DNA of 64,000 nucleotides from CAVSWN01 sp963770995. GTDB taxonomy: Bacteria; Acidobacteriota; Vicinamibacteria; Vicinamibacterales; CAVVIG01. Shown in pieces: positions 39,148 to 46,442 of the stretch (position 1 is the stretch's first letter; every line of letters begins with the position of its first letter). Position numbers and translations under genes: made by a program. Below the pieces are notes generated by a model, which ran no database searches, was not told the DNA's origin, and worked only from the letters and a program-made list of their open reading frames with translations. The stretch covers positions 248,001 through 312,000 of the forward strand of contig CAVYRS010000003.1 of the NCBI GenBank assembly GCA_963770995.1. Reading direction: 5' to 3'.

Positions 39148-39699
39148 TCAGCCGACGAGGACTGAGGCGGCGACGACTGTGGTCCAGAGGCCTTTCTTGT
39201 CGCCGACGGCTGTCTGCGTGACGTTCTGCGTGCGAACGATCTGGTTCGAGAGCCGGTACACCTCTTTCTTCTCGTCCCAGCTCTTGTCGGGATCGAACTC
39301 GAGGCCCAGCGTGGTCGCGAGCATTTCGGCCGCCAGTTCTTCGGCGTAGTCCCCGGCGATGTCTTCGCTCTCGCCGAAGCTGTGATGCTCTGACAGATAT
39401 CCGTACAGCTCCCGATCGCGCGGAATGGCGACCCCGACCGTGGCGGCGATCAGGCGATGCGGCTCGCGCGTAGCGGCCTCGGACATCACGACGAACGTCA
39501 CCTGGCCCGGTTCCAGGCGCTTCATCCCTTCGCTTCGCGACAGCAGCCGGCATTTCGGCGGAAAGATGCTCGACACGCGCACGAGATTGCAGGCGGCAAT
39601 GCCGGCCGATCGGAGCGCCAGCTCGAACGACGTCAGTTTCTCCCGGTGCTTCCCAACGCCTTTGGTGAAGAACATTTCCTTGGGAACGAATCCGACCAC
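39148..39699 (-). CDS. Pyruvoyl-dependent arginine decarboxylase
   Basis: 183-aa PvlArgDC-family enzyme that makes agmatine from arginine. These proenzymes self-cleave at a Ser to make a pyruvoyl group; the motif NLVRVSSIFPP at residues 38-48 is the cleavage site. Further family blocks are PGQVTFVVMSEAATREPHR, EHHSFGESEDIAGDYAEELA and the C-terminal QTAVGDKKGLWTTVVAASVLV. The length is normal for the bacterial members. It stands alone; no agmatinase gene is adjacent. Polyamine synthesis is the probable role. The 142-nt gap to the upstream outer-membrane protein gene holds no recognised feature. Confidence 0.9.
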   Translation of the reverse strand: MVGFVPKEMFFTKGVGKHREKLTSFELALRSAGIAACNLVRVSSIFPPKCRLLSRSEGMKRLEPGQVTFVVMSEAATREPHRLIAATVGVAIPRDRELYGYLSEHHSFGESEDIAGDYAEELAAEMLATTLGLEFDPDKSWDEKKEVYRLSNQIVRTQNVTQTAVGDKKGLWTTVVAASVLVG

Positions 39700-39742
39700 G
39701 TTTCGTGCTCCTTGCGCGTCTGAGAGCGGCTCATCCGCGCTA

Positions 39743-39807
39743 GGCGGCGGGCTACCGCCCGCCGCTGCTAGGGCAAAACGCGTAGAGATGTAACCGCGTT
39801 TTGCCCT
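39743..39807. repeat. Paired CTAG-bordered palindromes between arginine decarboxylase and marR
   Basis: The first hairpin (39743-39768 region) is GCGGCGGGC-TA-GCCCGCCGC-like. The second (39768-39807) has a perfect 13-bp stem AGGGCAAAACGCG/CGCGTTTTGCCCT around the loop TAGAGATGTAAC. They lie in the 187-nt gap between divergent genes. The second resembles palindromes at 5585 and 23593 in its loop core. Confidence 0.75.
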
Positions 39808-39863
39808 GCGATGGTAAACACCAACTCTGCCACTGTCAAGGAACCGGAGCCCGTCAACGTGCG

Positions 39864-39885
39864 TATAATGGTTAGGTCCCCTAAC
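39864..39885 (+). promoter_or_regulatory. -10 box and inverted-repeat operator of marR
   Basis: TATAAT at 39864-39869 is followed by GTTAGG-TCC-CCTAAC (39871-39885), a perfect 6-bp inverted repeat that ends just before the ATG at 39887. The predicted transcription start would fall inside the operator, so binding of the MarR protein here would block transcription. No good -35 box is seen. The leader would be very short. Confidence 0.72.
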
Positions 39886-39886
39886 A

Positions 39887-40354
39887 ATGACCCGTGATCA
39901 GGCGCGCGAAAGTGCGCGCGACGTCCTCGAAATCATTCCGCTGGTCATGCGCACCGTCGCCGCGGAGCTGCGCTCGGCCGGCGAGCTGCCCGCTCCGGCG
40001 CACTTCGGTCTGTTGTCGTGCCTCATCGAGCATCCGCGCACGCTGACCGAGCTGGCGGCCCTGCAGGGCGTCAGCCTGCCGACAATGTCGAGCTCGATCA
40101 GCGCGATGGCGGATCGCGGCTGGGTTCGACGAGCGGCGCCCGAAAAGGACCGGCGCACGTTCCTGGTCGAGGTCACGCCGACCGGCCGCGCCGCGCTGGA
40201 TCGCGTCGCCCGCTGCGCCGAGGCGCACCTGGCTGAGGTGCTGGCGCCGCTCGATTCGCCGTCGCGCCGCCGCCTGCACAGCGGGCTGGGGGTCTTGAGG
40301 AAAGTCTTTACGCGCCCGCCGACGCCCAAGAACGGGCGGACGCGCACGCGATAG
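39887..40354 (+). CDS. MarR-family transcriptional regulator
   Basis: 155-aa winged-helix regulator. The N-terminal helix has PLVMRTVAAELRS, the recognition part is LTELAALQGVSLPTMSSSISAM, and the wing is RRAAPEKDRRTFLVEVTPTGR, all typical of MarR. It begins just after an inverted-repeat operator. It is 11 nt upstream of a Yip1-type membrane protein and leads an operon of an HlyD-type adaptor and two MacB-type permeases. It is therefore the likely ligand-responsive repressor of this efflux system. Confidence 0.9.
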   Translation: MTRDQARESARDVLEIIPLVMRTVAAELRSAGELPAPAHFGLLSCLIEHPRTLTELAALQGVSLPTMSSSISAMADRGWVRRAAPEKDRRTFLVEVTPTGRAALDRVARCAEAHLAEVLAPLDSPSRRRLHSGLGVLRKVFTRPPTPKNGRTRTR

Positions 40355-40365
40355 CCGTCTCGTGG

Positions 40366-41112
40366 ATGGAGATGACTGACGTGGCTCACACACTTCCAGC
40401 GGAGCCGGCAGCGCCGGCCAAGAGCCTGCCGGCCCGGCTGATGGGTGTTCTTTTTACGCCGCGCGAGACCTACGCCGACATCGTCGCGCGGCCGCGGGTG
40501 CTCGGCGCGCTGGCGGCCGTGATCCTGATCTCGAGTGTTGCTGTCTATACGTTCATGTCCACCGAAGTAGGCCAGCAAGCCGGGCTGGACATGCAGGTCC
40601 GCCAGATGGAGTCCTTCGGGCGGACCATGACCGACGCGCAATATCAGCGTATGGAACAGATGGCGGGCTACTCCAAGTACTTCGCCGTCGGCGGCCAGGT
40701 GGTCTCGCTGCCGCTCTTCGCCTTGATCATCGCGGGCCTCGCCTACGCGGTCTTCAATGCGGCCCTCGGCGGCGACGCCACCTTCAAGCAGGTGTTCGCC
40801 GTGGTCGTCCATTCGGGCGTCATCATCTCGGTCCAGCAGCTGTTCACGCTGCCGCTCGATTACGTCCGCGAGTCGCTGTCGAGCCCAACGAACCTCGCGG
40901 TGTTCTTTCCTTTTCTCGAGGAGAACACGTTCGTCGCGCGGATGCTGGGCTCGATCGACCTGTTTCTCATTTGGTGGTCGATCAGCCTGGCGATCGGCCT
41001 CGGCGTTCTCTATCGGAAGCGGACAGGCCCAATCGCGACCACCCTGCTCGTCATCTACGTGACGATCGGGCTGGTCATCGCCGCCGTCAAGACGGCACTC
41101 GCAGGAGCATAG
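40366..41112 (+). CDS. Yip1-family integral membrane protein
   Basis: 248-aa protein with five predicted TM helices (residues about 45-65, 110-130, 145-165, 195-215, 222-242). The start PARLMGVLFTPRETYADIVARPR is the usual opening of bacterial YIP1 proteins. Function in bacteria is unknown. A second ATG two codons downstream is equally possible. Its stop is immediately followed by the ATG of the HlyD-type adaptor (no gap), so both are probably made from one mRNA under MarR control. Confidence 0.8.
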   Translation: MEMTDVAHTLPAEPAAPAKSLPARLMGVLFTPRETYADIVARPRVLGALAAVILISSVAVYTFMSTEVGQQAGLDMQVRQMESFGRTMTDAQYQRMEQMAGYSKYFAVGGQVVSLPLFALIIAGLAYAVFNAALGGDATFKQVFAVVVHSGVIISVQQLFTLPLDYVRESLSSPTNLAVFFPFLEENTFVARMLGSIDLFLIWWSISLAIGLGVLYRKRTGPIATTLLVIYVTIGLVIAAVKTALAGA

Positions 41113-42495
41113 ATGTCGCGCAAGAACGTCTTCATCGTGATCGGGGTCGTGCTCGTCGCCGCAGCCGTCGTCGGCGCGAACCTGTATTTCAAGAAGGATA
41201 AGGGGCTGACGGTCACCACCGAGGTCGTGAAGACGCGCGACCTCGAGTCCATCGTCGCCGCATCGGGAAAGATTCAGCCCAAGCGGCTCGTCCAGATCAG
41301 CGCCGACACGCCGGGACGCGTCGTGAACCTGGCGGTCAACGAAGGGGATCGGATCAAGAAGGGCCAGCTGCTGCTGCAGATTGACCCGAAGTCGCTCCGC
41401 ACGCGCGTCGACAGCAACACGGCATCGCTCGGCGCGGCGCAGGCATCCCTGGGCGCGGCCCAGGCGTCGATGGAGCAGATCCGGCAGTCGATCGAATCAG
41501 CGCGAGTGCAGTTGGAGCAGGCGCGTATCACCCTCACCCGACAGCAGGATCTCTGGCGGCAGCAATTGACGACGCGCGAAGCGCTCGAGCGCGCGGAAAC
41601 CGACGTCAAGGCGGCCCAGTCGGCCCTGCAGGAGCGGGAGAAGCAGCTGACCGGGCAACAGAGTCAGGTCAGCGCGCAGACGAGCCGCATCGCGCAGGAA
41701 CGTGCTGTGCTCGAGAGCGCGCGGTACGATCTGAGCAAGAACACGATCGCCTCGCCGATCGACGGCATCGTCACCCGCCGGAACATCCAGGAGGGTGAGA
41801 CGGCGGTCATCGGAACGATGAACAACGCGGGCACCGTGCTCCTGACGCTGGCGGACATGTCGGTGATCCAGGCCGAAGTCGAAGTCGACGAAACGAACAT
41901 TCCAAGCGTCCAGCTCGGACAGCCGGCCAAGATCACGATCGATGCCCTGCCGGACAGGACGTTCAAGGGCCACGTCAGCGAGATCGGGAACAGCCCGATC
42001 CAGGCGGCGGGTGCGGCGGCGGCCCAGACGACCCAAGCCACGAACTTCAAGGTGGTCGTGATCATCGACGAACAGGTGCCCGAGGTACGGCCGGGATTCA
42101 CCTGCACCGCCGACATCACGACAGCGACGCGCAAAGAGGCTACTGCCGTGCCGATTCCGGCCGTTGCCGTGCGCGAGCTGATTTACGACGCGAACGGACA
42201 GGTCGTGAAGGAACCCAAGACCGACAAGAAGCGCCGCACCCCAACGCCGGAAACGGTGGCGTCGGCCGCGGAGCTGAAGCCCGGTCAGACACGCAAGGAA
42301 ACCGAAGGCGTGTTCATCGTGCGCGACGCGAAGGCCGAGTTCATTCCGATCAAGATGGGCATTGCCGGCGACAAATTCTTCGAGGTCCTGTCCGGGCTGA
42401 AGTCGGGCGACCAGGTCATCACCGGGCCCTACAACTCCGTCCGGGGAATGGCCGACGGGGATCTGGTGAAAGTGGATAACGGCACAAAGAAGTAA
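41113..42495 (+). CDS. HlyD/MacA-type periplasmic adaptor of an efflux ABC system
   Basis: 460-aa membrane-fusion protein. TM anchor at residues 7-25 (VIGVVLVAAAVVGANLYF). The barrel-sandwich/lipoyl half-motif is around GRVVNLAVNEGDRIKKGQL. A long coiled-coil hairpin runs from about 100 to 195, rich in Gln/Ala. The second lipoyl half is SPIDGIVTRRNIQEGETAV, and a beta-barrel and MP domains follow. It bridges inner-membrane transporter and outer-membrane channel in MacAB-TolC-like pumps. Two MacB-type permeases follow; a separate ATPase and a TolC homologue are not in the window. The stop codon abuts a heptad-repeat block. Confidence 0.9.
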   Translation: MSRKNVFIVIGVVLVAAAVVGANLYFKKDKGLTVTTEVVKTRDLESIVAASGKIQPKRLVQISADTPGRVVNLAVNEGDRIKKGQLLLQIDPKSLRTRVDSNTASLGAAQASLGAAQASMEQIRQSIESARVQLEQARITLTRQQDLWRQQLTTREALERAETDVKAAQSALQEREKQLTGQQSQVSAQTSRIAQERAVLESARYDLSKNTIASPIDGIVTRRNIQEGETAVIGTMNNAGTVLLTLADMSVIQAEVEVDETNIPSVQLGQPAKITIDALPDRTFKGHVSEIGNSPIQAAGAAAAQTTQATNFKVVVIIDEQVPEVRPGFTCTADITTATRKEATAVPIPAVAVRELIYDANGQVVKEPKTDKKRRTPTPETVASAAELKPGQTRKETEGVFIVRDAKAEFIPIKMGIAGDKFFEVLSGLKSGDQVITGPYNSVRGMADGDLVKVDNGTKK

Positions 42496-42523
42496 GAAGT
42501 CAGAAGTTAGAAGTTAGAAGTTC
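42495..42523. repeat. Single-arm heptad repeat (unit GAAGTTA/GAAGTCA)
   Basis: Four tandem GAAGTCA/GAAGTTA units run from the stop codon of the adaptor gene to 2 nt before the ATG of the next permease. No inverted arm is present. The same unit makes a full hairpin at 43764-43835, after the next gene. Confidence 0.85.
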
Positions 42524-42525
42524 GG

Positions 42526-43752
42526 ATGAATAAGTTTCTCGAATCGGCGCTGATCGCCCTCGACGCCATCTGGACGGCGAAGCTGCGGTCGTTCATGACC
42601 GTGCTCGGCAACATCGTCGCGGTCACGTCGATCATCGCCGTGGTGTCGCTGATCCAGGGGCTCAACGCCTCGGTCAAGACGGCGATTCTCAATCAGGCCG
42701 GCGCCGACTCGTTCAACATCCAGCAGTTCCCGATTACGCGCAGCGACGAGGACTTCGACAAGGTCCGGAACAATCCCCGCCTGACCATGGCCGATGCGCG
42801 GGCGATTCGCCGCTACAGCGAGCTGGCGTCGGCGGTGATGGTGGACGTGGCCGCCGGCGGGCGGATCACGTTTCGCGACAAGTCGATCGATCAAACCCGC
42901 ATCCAGGGGGTCAGCGGCGAGTACGTGGAATTCACGAGCTTCGACGCGGAACGCGGACGGCTGATGAGCCCGACGGAAGTCGATACCGCCCGTCCGGTGG
43001 TCGTGCTCGGCTGGCGGACCGCCGATCGGCTGTTTGGCACCGACCTCGATCCGCTGGACAAGGTGATCCAGCTCGAAGGGATCCATTTCCGCGTCGTCGG
43101 CGTGAGCGCCAAGCGCGGCACGCTGCTCGGGCAGTCGCAGGACGAGTTCGCGGTGATCCCGCTCGGCCAGTTTCAAATGATCTTCGGCGCCCGGCCCCGG
43201 CTGACGATCTCGGTGAAGCCGCGCGACGTCTCGCAGATCTCACAGGCGATGGACGAAGCGACGCTCGCGTTGCGCATTACCCGCCGTCTGAAGCCGAAAG
43301 CCGGTGACAACTTCGGCGTCTTCACGGCCGACACGATTCTCGACATCTACCACTCGGCGACCAATGGCATCTTCGCGGTGCTGGTCGGCGTGGTCGGCCT
43401 CTCGCTCGTGGTCGGCGGGATCGTGATCATGAACATCATGCTCATGGTGGTCACCGAGCGGACCAGAGAGATCGGTCTGCGCAAGGCGCTGGGCGCCCGG
43501 CGCAGCGACATCACCGCGCAGATCCTCACCGAGTCGATCGTGCTGTCGATTTTCGGTGGCGTGATCGGCACGCTGCTCGGCTCGGCCGTCGCGAAAACCA
43601 TCGCCACGTTCACGCCGGTGCCGGCGTCGGTGGAGCTCTGGTCGGTCGCGCTCGGCATCGGGATCACCGCGGTTGTGGGTCTGTTCTTTGGTCTGTATCC
43701 CGCCCTGCGCGCGGCCCGGCTGGATCCGATCGAAGCGTTGCGGAAAGAATGA
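42526..43752 (+). CDS. MacB-type ABC transporter permease 1 (FtsX domain)
   Basis: 408-aa permease. One TM helix near residues 20-45 (SFMTVLGNIVAVTSIIAV), then a large periplasmic MacB_PCD domain (about 50-275), then a C-terminal FtsX domain with three TM helices. These carry VVGGIVIMNIMLMVVTERTR, EIGLRKALGARRSDI and a final YPALRAARLDPIEALRKE. No ATP-binding domain is fused and no ATPase gene lies next to it. It probably transports a lipid-linked or toxic compound together with the adaptor upstream. It is followed by a heptad-repeat hairpin. Confidence 0.9.
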   Translation: MNKFLESALIALDAIWTAKLRSFMTVLGNIVAVTSIIAVVSLIQGLNASVKTAILNQAGADSFNIQQFPITRSDEDFDKVRNNPRLTMADARAIRRYSELASAVMVDVAAGGRITFRDKSIDQTRIQGVSGEYVEFTSFDAERGRLMSPTEVDTARPVVVLGWRTADRLFGTDLDPLDKVIQLEGIHFRVVGVSAKRGTLLGQSQDEFAVIPLGQFQMIFGARPRLTISVKPRDVSQISQAMDEATLALRITRRLKPKAGDNFGVFTADTILDIYHSATNGIFAVLVGVVGLSLVVGGIVIMNIMLMVVTERTREIGLRKALGARRSDITAQILTESIVLSIFGGVIGTLLGSAVAKTIATFTPVPASVELWSVALGIGITAVVGLFFGLYPALRAARLDPIEALRKE

Positions 43753-43763
43753 TGACCTTCCAC

Positions 43764-43835
43764 AAGTCAGAAGTACGAAGTCAGAAGTCAGAAGGGGTCG
43801 TGACTTCTGACCTCAGACTTCCGACTTCAGACTTG
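43764..43835. repeat. Heptad-repeat hairpin between two permease genes (unit GAAGTCA)
   Basis: The left arm (43764-43794) has AAGTCAG/AAGTACG units; the right arm (43802-43835) has TGACTTC/CGACTTC/AGACTT units. The loop is about 7 nt (GGGTCGT). It starts 11 nt after one permease stop and ends 14 nt before the next ATG. Confidence 0.9.
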
Positions 43836-43849
43836 CAGAGTTCGTTTTT

Positions 43850-45145
43850 ATGGCCATTCGCCTAGCGCTCTTCTGGGAAGTCATCGGGATGGCGGCCGAC
43901 ACCGTCCGTACCAACAAGCTGCGCTCCGGGCTGACCGTCCTCGGCGTCGTCATCGGGATCACGTCGATCGTCGGCATGACCGCGATGATCCGCGGCTTCG
44001 ATCAATCGCTTCGCGGTCTGATCGCGCAGCTCGGGCCGGACACCATCATCATGTCGCGATTCAGCTTCACGAACTTCGTCAACGGCGACGAGATCCGCGA
44101 GCTGATGAAGCGGCCGAACCTGACCATCTCCGACAGCCGTGCGATCGAGCAGCAGAGCCAGATGCTGAAGACCGTGGACGTAGAGCTCGGCGGCGGCGGT
44201 CCCGGGTCGGTCCAGGCCCGAGTGTTCTTCCGCGATCAGAAGACCAAGCCGCTCATCGTGATCGGTACGAGCGAGTTTTTCCAGGACGGCACCAATATCC
44301 CCTTCCTCGGCGGACGGTTCTTCAACGGCACCGAGGTGCAGTACCGGAAGAACGTCGTCGTGCTGGGCAACACGGCCTACAAGCTGTTGTTCGAGCCGGC
44401 GGGCATCGATCCGATCGGCAAGACCGTGCGCGTCGGTTCCGAACGGTTCGAAGTCGTTGGCGTGTACGACAAGCGGGCGGCCGGCGGATTCGGATCGGGC
44501 GCCGACGACTTCGCCGTCATCCCGTACACCGCCTACCAGCGAATCTTCGGGCTTCGCCTGGTGCGCTTCGCGCGCAACGCGACGTTTTCTCCGGTGCAGA
44601 TCGCGATGCAGCCGCGTGAGGGTGTCACGGTGAAGGAGGCGATGGCGGAAATCGAGCAGATCATGCGCTCCCGTCACGGGCTGAAGCTCGACGATCCGAA
44701 CGACTTCAACCTCGAAACCCAGGATCAGTTCCTCAAGCTATGGGAGCAGATCAGCCGCGCCACGTTCTTCGCGCTGGTCGTCATCTCGTCCATCGCGCTG
44801 ATGGTCGGCGGCATCGGCGTGATGGCCATCATGTCGATCTCGGTCACCGAGCGGACGCGCGAAATCGGCGTGCGCAAGGCGCTCGGCGCCCGGCGCGCAG
44901 AAATCCTCTTTCAGTTCCTGATGGAGGCGGCGTTTCTGACGTCGCTCGGCGGCGTGCTCGGCATCCTGTTCGGCAGCGCGATCGGCTGGATCGCGCACCT
45001 GGCGACGGGTTTCCCGATTTCGTTGCCGTGGTGGTCGTTCGCGATCGGCCTCGGCTTCTCGGCCGCGGTCGGCATCTTCTTCGGGATGTATCCGGCGTTC
45101 AAGGCGTCGCGGCTCGACCCCATTGAAGCCCTGCGATACGAATGA
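43850..45145 (+). CDS. MacB-type ABC transporter permease 2 (FtsX domain)
   Basis: 431-aa permease, similar in layout to its upstream neighbour but clearly diverged. N-terminal TM helix SGLTVLGVVIGITSIVGM, periplasmic MacB_PCD domain (about 50-300), and C-terminal FtsX domain with SIALMVGGIGVMAIMSISV, TERTREIGVRKALGARRAEI and YPAFKASRLDPIEALRYE. Two different permeases may form a heterodimer with one shared ATPase encoded elsewhere. It is third in the MarR-led operon. Confidence 0.9.
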   Translation: MAIRLALFWEVIGMAADTVRTNKLRSGLTVLGVVIGITSIVGMTAMIRGFDQSLRGLIAQLGPDTIIMSRFSFTNFVNGDEIRELMKRPNLTISDSRAIEQQSQMLKTVDVELGGGGPGSVQARVFFRDQKTKPLIVIGTSEFFQDGTNIPFLGGRFFNGTEVQYRKNVVVLGNTAYKLLFEPAGIDPIGKTVRVGSERFEVVGVYDKRAAGGFGSGADDFAVIPYTAYQRIFGLRLVRFARNATFSPVQIAMQPREGVTVKEAMAEIEQIMRSRHGLKLDDPNDFNLETQDQFLKLWEQISRATFFALVVISSIALMVGGIGVMAIMSISVTERTREIGVRKALGARRAEILFQFLMEAAFLTSLGGVLGILFGSAIGWIAHLATGFPISLPWWSFAIGLGFSAAVGIFFGMYPAFKASRLDPIEALRYE

Positions 45146-45168
45146 AGTCGGTTCGAGGCAGTAGAGCA

Positions 45169-45247
45169 AATGCAACCACGAAGGCACGAAGACACGGAAA
45201 ACAAGATGTACGTATTCGTGGTTTCGTGTTTTCGTGGTTGCATCTTG
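45169..45247. repeat. Octad-repeat hairpin after permease 2 (unit CACGAAGG)
   Basis: The left arm (45169-45207) begins ATGCAACCACGAAGG and continues in 8-nt steps; the right arm (45212-45247) has TTCGTGGT/TTCGTGTT steps and ends GGTTGCATCTTG. The outer ATGCAACCACGA/TCGTGGTTGCAT pair is perfect. It is the only member of the set with a period of 8. Confidence 0.85.
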
Positions 45248-45263
45248 TCAACGCGGGGATGAA

Positions 45264-45497
45264 ATGGCTGCCGCAATCTGGGCCGTCGCGATGATCCTGC
45301 TCATCTTCGCGGTCTACAAAACGCGCGGGCAGCGCCGCCGCGGCGGCGTCGGCACGGGCGCAGCCGGCGCCGTCTACGGCATGCTGAGCGAGGACAAGCG
45401 GAACGCCGTCGAGATCATCGTCGAGGAGCGCGCTGCCGCGCGCGACCCCGAGGACAAAGACGGCAACCTGCCGGACCTCAAGAACCCGAGGAAGTGA
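45264..45497 (+). CDS. Small single-pass membrane protein, unknown function
   Basis: 77 aa from the ATG at 45264. Residues 2-18 are a TM helix (AAIWAVAMILLIFAVYK), followed by an Arg/Gly-rich basic stretch, then an acidic helical tail (DKRNAVEIIVEERAAARDPED). An upstream in-frame start at 45234 lies inside the octad repeat and is rejected. It may belong to the efflux operon. No family recognised. Confidence 0.65.
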   Translation: MAAAIWAVAMILLIFAVYKTRGQRRRGGVGTGAAGAVYGMLSEDKRNAVEIIVEERAAARDPEDKDGNLPDLKNPRK

Positions 45498-45513
45498 TTC
45501 TTCAGAACGTGGC

Positions 45514-45563
45514 GCAGGACTTCAGTCCTGCGACTGTGCGGGGGCGTCCGCTTCAGACGGACG
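45514..45563. terminator. Two adjacent perfect hairpins
   Basis: CGCAGGACT-TC-AGTCCTGCG (45514-45533) and CGTCCG-CTTCAGA-CGGACG (45545-45563) lie directly after the small membrane protein gene. They may end the efflux operon. There is no T tract, so a role as repeats is equally possible. Confidence 0.55.
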
Positions 45564-45580
45564 TCGATCGTGACAGGTAA

Positions 45581-45864
45581 TTGGGCAGACGCCGCTTCGT
45601 GGTCTCCGTCATTAGCGTGGAGGAGCTCCTCGAGGAGCCGCCGACGAGGCGGCGACCATGGAGAGCCTCGAAGGGTTCACGATCCAAGGGCTGCAACTTG
45701 CCCAAGCGAAGCGGTGCGCCCTGCTCCAACGTCGCGCCACACGCAGAATGGGCGAGACCGACGCCTGGCTCGTGGCCACGGCTGAGTCCATCGACGCCGA
45801 CGTCGTCGGCGCGGACCGAGCTGCGTTCGAACGACTCGGCGATCGTTACTTGCGCTTTCGATGA
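45581..45864 (+). pseudogene. PIN-domain (VapC-like) toxin remnant
   Basis: The first part (about 45581-45655) reads RRFVVSVISVEELLE, a PIN strand-helix block. The second part is in another frame, from 45658, and contains ETDAWLVATAESIDADVVGA and RAAFERLGDRYLRF, the second half of a PIN domain with its DxWLxATA motif. The N-terminal catalytic Asp region and part of the middle are missing, and no antitoxin gene is seen. I read it as a decayed toxin gene. No sign of the neighbouring sequence errors is present here, so decay is more likely than miscalling. Confidence 0.6.
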
Positions 45865-45876
45865 GGATCGCCGCGT

Positions 45877-46345
45877 CTATTTCTTGAGCAGCGCCGGCCA
45901 GTTCAGGACGAGCTCGATCGGGGCACGCTCGCTCGCAGGATCGGGGACGTTCATCAGGAACCGCTGGCCGTCCCGGCTGACGCCGTACCGCGCAACGATG
46001 CCCGCGCCGGAGCCCATCGGGATGTCAAACAACGCTTGCGGTGTGCCGCCGGAGAACTGTGTTCCGGTCGTCACTGGCGTTGCCATCAGCTTACCGTTGA
46101 CCCCGAGAAAGTAGAGCTCCTTGCCGTCGCTCCGCCAGCGCGGTTTGTCGCCGCCGCCGCTCGAGACTTGCCATTTCCGATCGCGGACGGAAAGGCCGTG
46201 ACGAAAATCTCGTTCCGGCCAGATTCGCTGGATCTGTAGGGCATCCAGCGGCCGTCTGGAGAGATCCGCTCGTTCGTCTGCTGACCGGGCCCTTTGACGA
46301 GCACGAACGGCTTTCGCTCTCCGACCAAGCGGCAACGCCCAGATT
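45877..46345 (-). pseudogene. C-terminal remnant of a PD40/TolB-type beta-propeller protein
   Basis: Reading across frames gives RISPDGRWMPYRSSESGRNE, GKWQVSSGGGDKPRWRSDGK, ELYFLGVNGKLMATPV and RFLMNVPDPASE, ending VLNWPALLKK at 45877. This is the terminal propeller blade arrangement seen in large acidobacterial PD40 proteins, often fused to Ser/Thr kinases. The kinase and most blades are absent and at least one frameshift occurs near 46170. It is most likely a remnant left by deletion. Confidence 0.62.
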
Positions 46346-46442
46346 ATAGCGGTTCCTCTCGCACCGTTGAGTCCGTCGCCCTTGCGGCACGTTATACCCG
46401 CGAATATGATCGGCATTCCGTGACTTTGGGAGAACCCCCGTT

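Noticed and set aside
45581..45864. Functional VapC toxin
   Set aside because: N-terminal catalytic Asp region and frame continuity are missing and there is no antitoxin gene.
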